Below are positions 53,877-54,163 of a DNA stretch of 54,163 nucleotides, piece by piece; the first letter of the stretch is position 1; each line of letters opens with the position of its first letter. Under the pieces are notes generated by a model, which worked only from the letters and a program-made list of their open reading frames with translations, made no database searches and was not told where the DNA came from. The position numbers and the translations under genes are program-made. The stretch comes from Novosphingobium aerophilum (GTDB lineage Bacteria; Pseudomonadota; Alphaproteobacteria; Sphingomonadales; Sphingomonadaceae). Location of the stretch: contig NZ_JACLAU010000023.1 in the NCBI RefSeq assembly GCF_014230305.1, forward strand, positions 1 through 54,163, written 5' to 3'.

Positions 53877-54163
53877 GCTCTTGCTCCCGCCAGCTGCTGG
53901 CCGATGGCGGCGTAGATATCGAGAGAGCGGCGCGCGACTTGCTGCCCGGTAAATCCATGCGGCAACGGCAGATCGTCATTCCGGCGCTGATGGCGCCGGT
54001 GTCCATCGAGCAGCGAACGCTGCCGCCGCCCTTCCAGCAAGGGGTGGCGTGCGATCAGGCGATCATCCTCGAAGATCCGGATCTCGTCGGCGAGGCTGTG
54101 CACTTCGACCACGCGGCGCCGGGTTGCATCGGGGACCGAGTAGTAGTTGCCGCCAACGCTGAC
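53873..54163 (-). CDS. istA: IS21 transposase IstA, C-terminal part (cut by window edge)
   Basis: 97 residues visible: GGNYYSVPDATRRRVVEVHS, then a basic stretch HPLLEGRRQRSLLDGHRRH and an end RSLDIYAAIGQQLAGARA. This is the C-terminal beta domain and tail of IstA. The catalytic DDE domain lies outside the window. Frame intact as far as it can be seen. Confidence 0.88.
   Translation of the reverse strand, partial: VSVGGNYYSVPDATRRRVVEVHSLADEIRIFEDDRLIARHPLLEGRRQRSLLDGHRRHQRRNDDLPLPHGFTGQQVARRSLDIYAAIGQQLAGARA

Larger units (their letters stand above)
52937..54163 (-). mobile_element. IS21-family element, one end (continues beyond window)
   Basis: The end TGTCAACGGCACTG at 52937 is followed by repeats GTAAAAATCCCC and GTAAAATTCCCC, the multiple transposase-binding repeats of this IS21 group. 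istB and the end of istA lie inside. The other end is outside the window. It is inserted in the propeller-protein gene. Confidence 0.85.

Overview
The window reads as a high-GC alphaproteobacterial chromosome, most likely Sphingomonadales (Novosphingobium/Sphingobium-like). This rests on the mreBCD-mrdA-rodA block, the conjugation gene style, a CopL-like small copper protein and a PEP-CTERM protein. The species cannot be fixed from sequence alone. About 1-14.3 kb is mostly core chromosome: the tail of an IS5-type transposase, a PEP-CTERM surface protein, a TPR lipoprotein, ychF, a small putative copper-handling pair, a lipoprotein gene overlapping mutL, then mreB-mreC-mreD-mrdA-rodA and a tRNA-Lys(CTT).

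The tRNA-Lys is an integration hotspot. A 46-bp copy of its 3' end (14271-14316) recurs at 24848-24893 and brackets a ~10.6-kb copper island. Both copies are followed, at exactly the same distance, by the same doubled CTAGGTAGC motif, which suggests tandem insertion of two elements using the same recombinase. No integrase gene remains in the bracketed island. The island carries copA (multicopper oxidase), copB, two small His/Met/Cys-rich secreted proteins, a DUF411 protein, a CnrYXH-like ECF sigma/sensor/anti-sigma module, copC, copD, a Cu+ P-type ATPase, a DUF2933 membrane protein and a CueR-like regulator. I find a shared promoter pattern TGAGGG-N16-CGTAKW in front of copA, the anti-sigma/sigma operon and copC. 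It is a strong candidate for the ECF regulon. A separate MerR-type operator lies in front of the ATPase operon, so two copper-sensing circuits appear to sit side by side.

From about 25 to 43.8 kb lies a second, decayed element. An IS5 and a broken IS21 are followed by an F-type conjugation cluster in F order: traA, L, E, K, B, dsbC, traV, traC, a membrane orf, trbI, traF-type peptidase, traW, traU, trbC, traN. It has been dismantled. traV is fused out of frame to traC, traC has an internal deletion, a group II intron sits at the traU/trbC junction, and the 5' part of traN is joined tail to tail to the 5' part of the traI relaxase. traD survives without its usual N-terminus. The late genes (traF/H/G) are absent.

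From 44 to 51 kb is a carbohydrate-use cluster: a LacI regulator with a palindromic operator, a TonB-dependent receptor, a GH3 glycosidase and a sugar MFS transporter. It ends with a frameshifted DUF1810 gene, an IS5 fragment, a beta-propeller-like protein gene cut at both ends, and an IS21 element running off the window edge.
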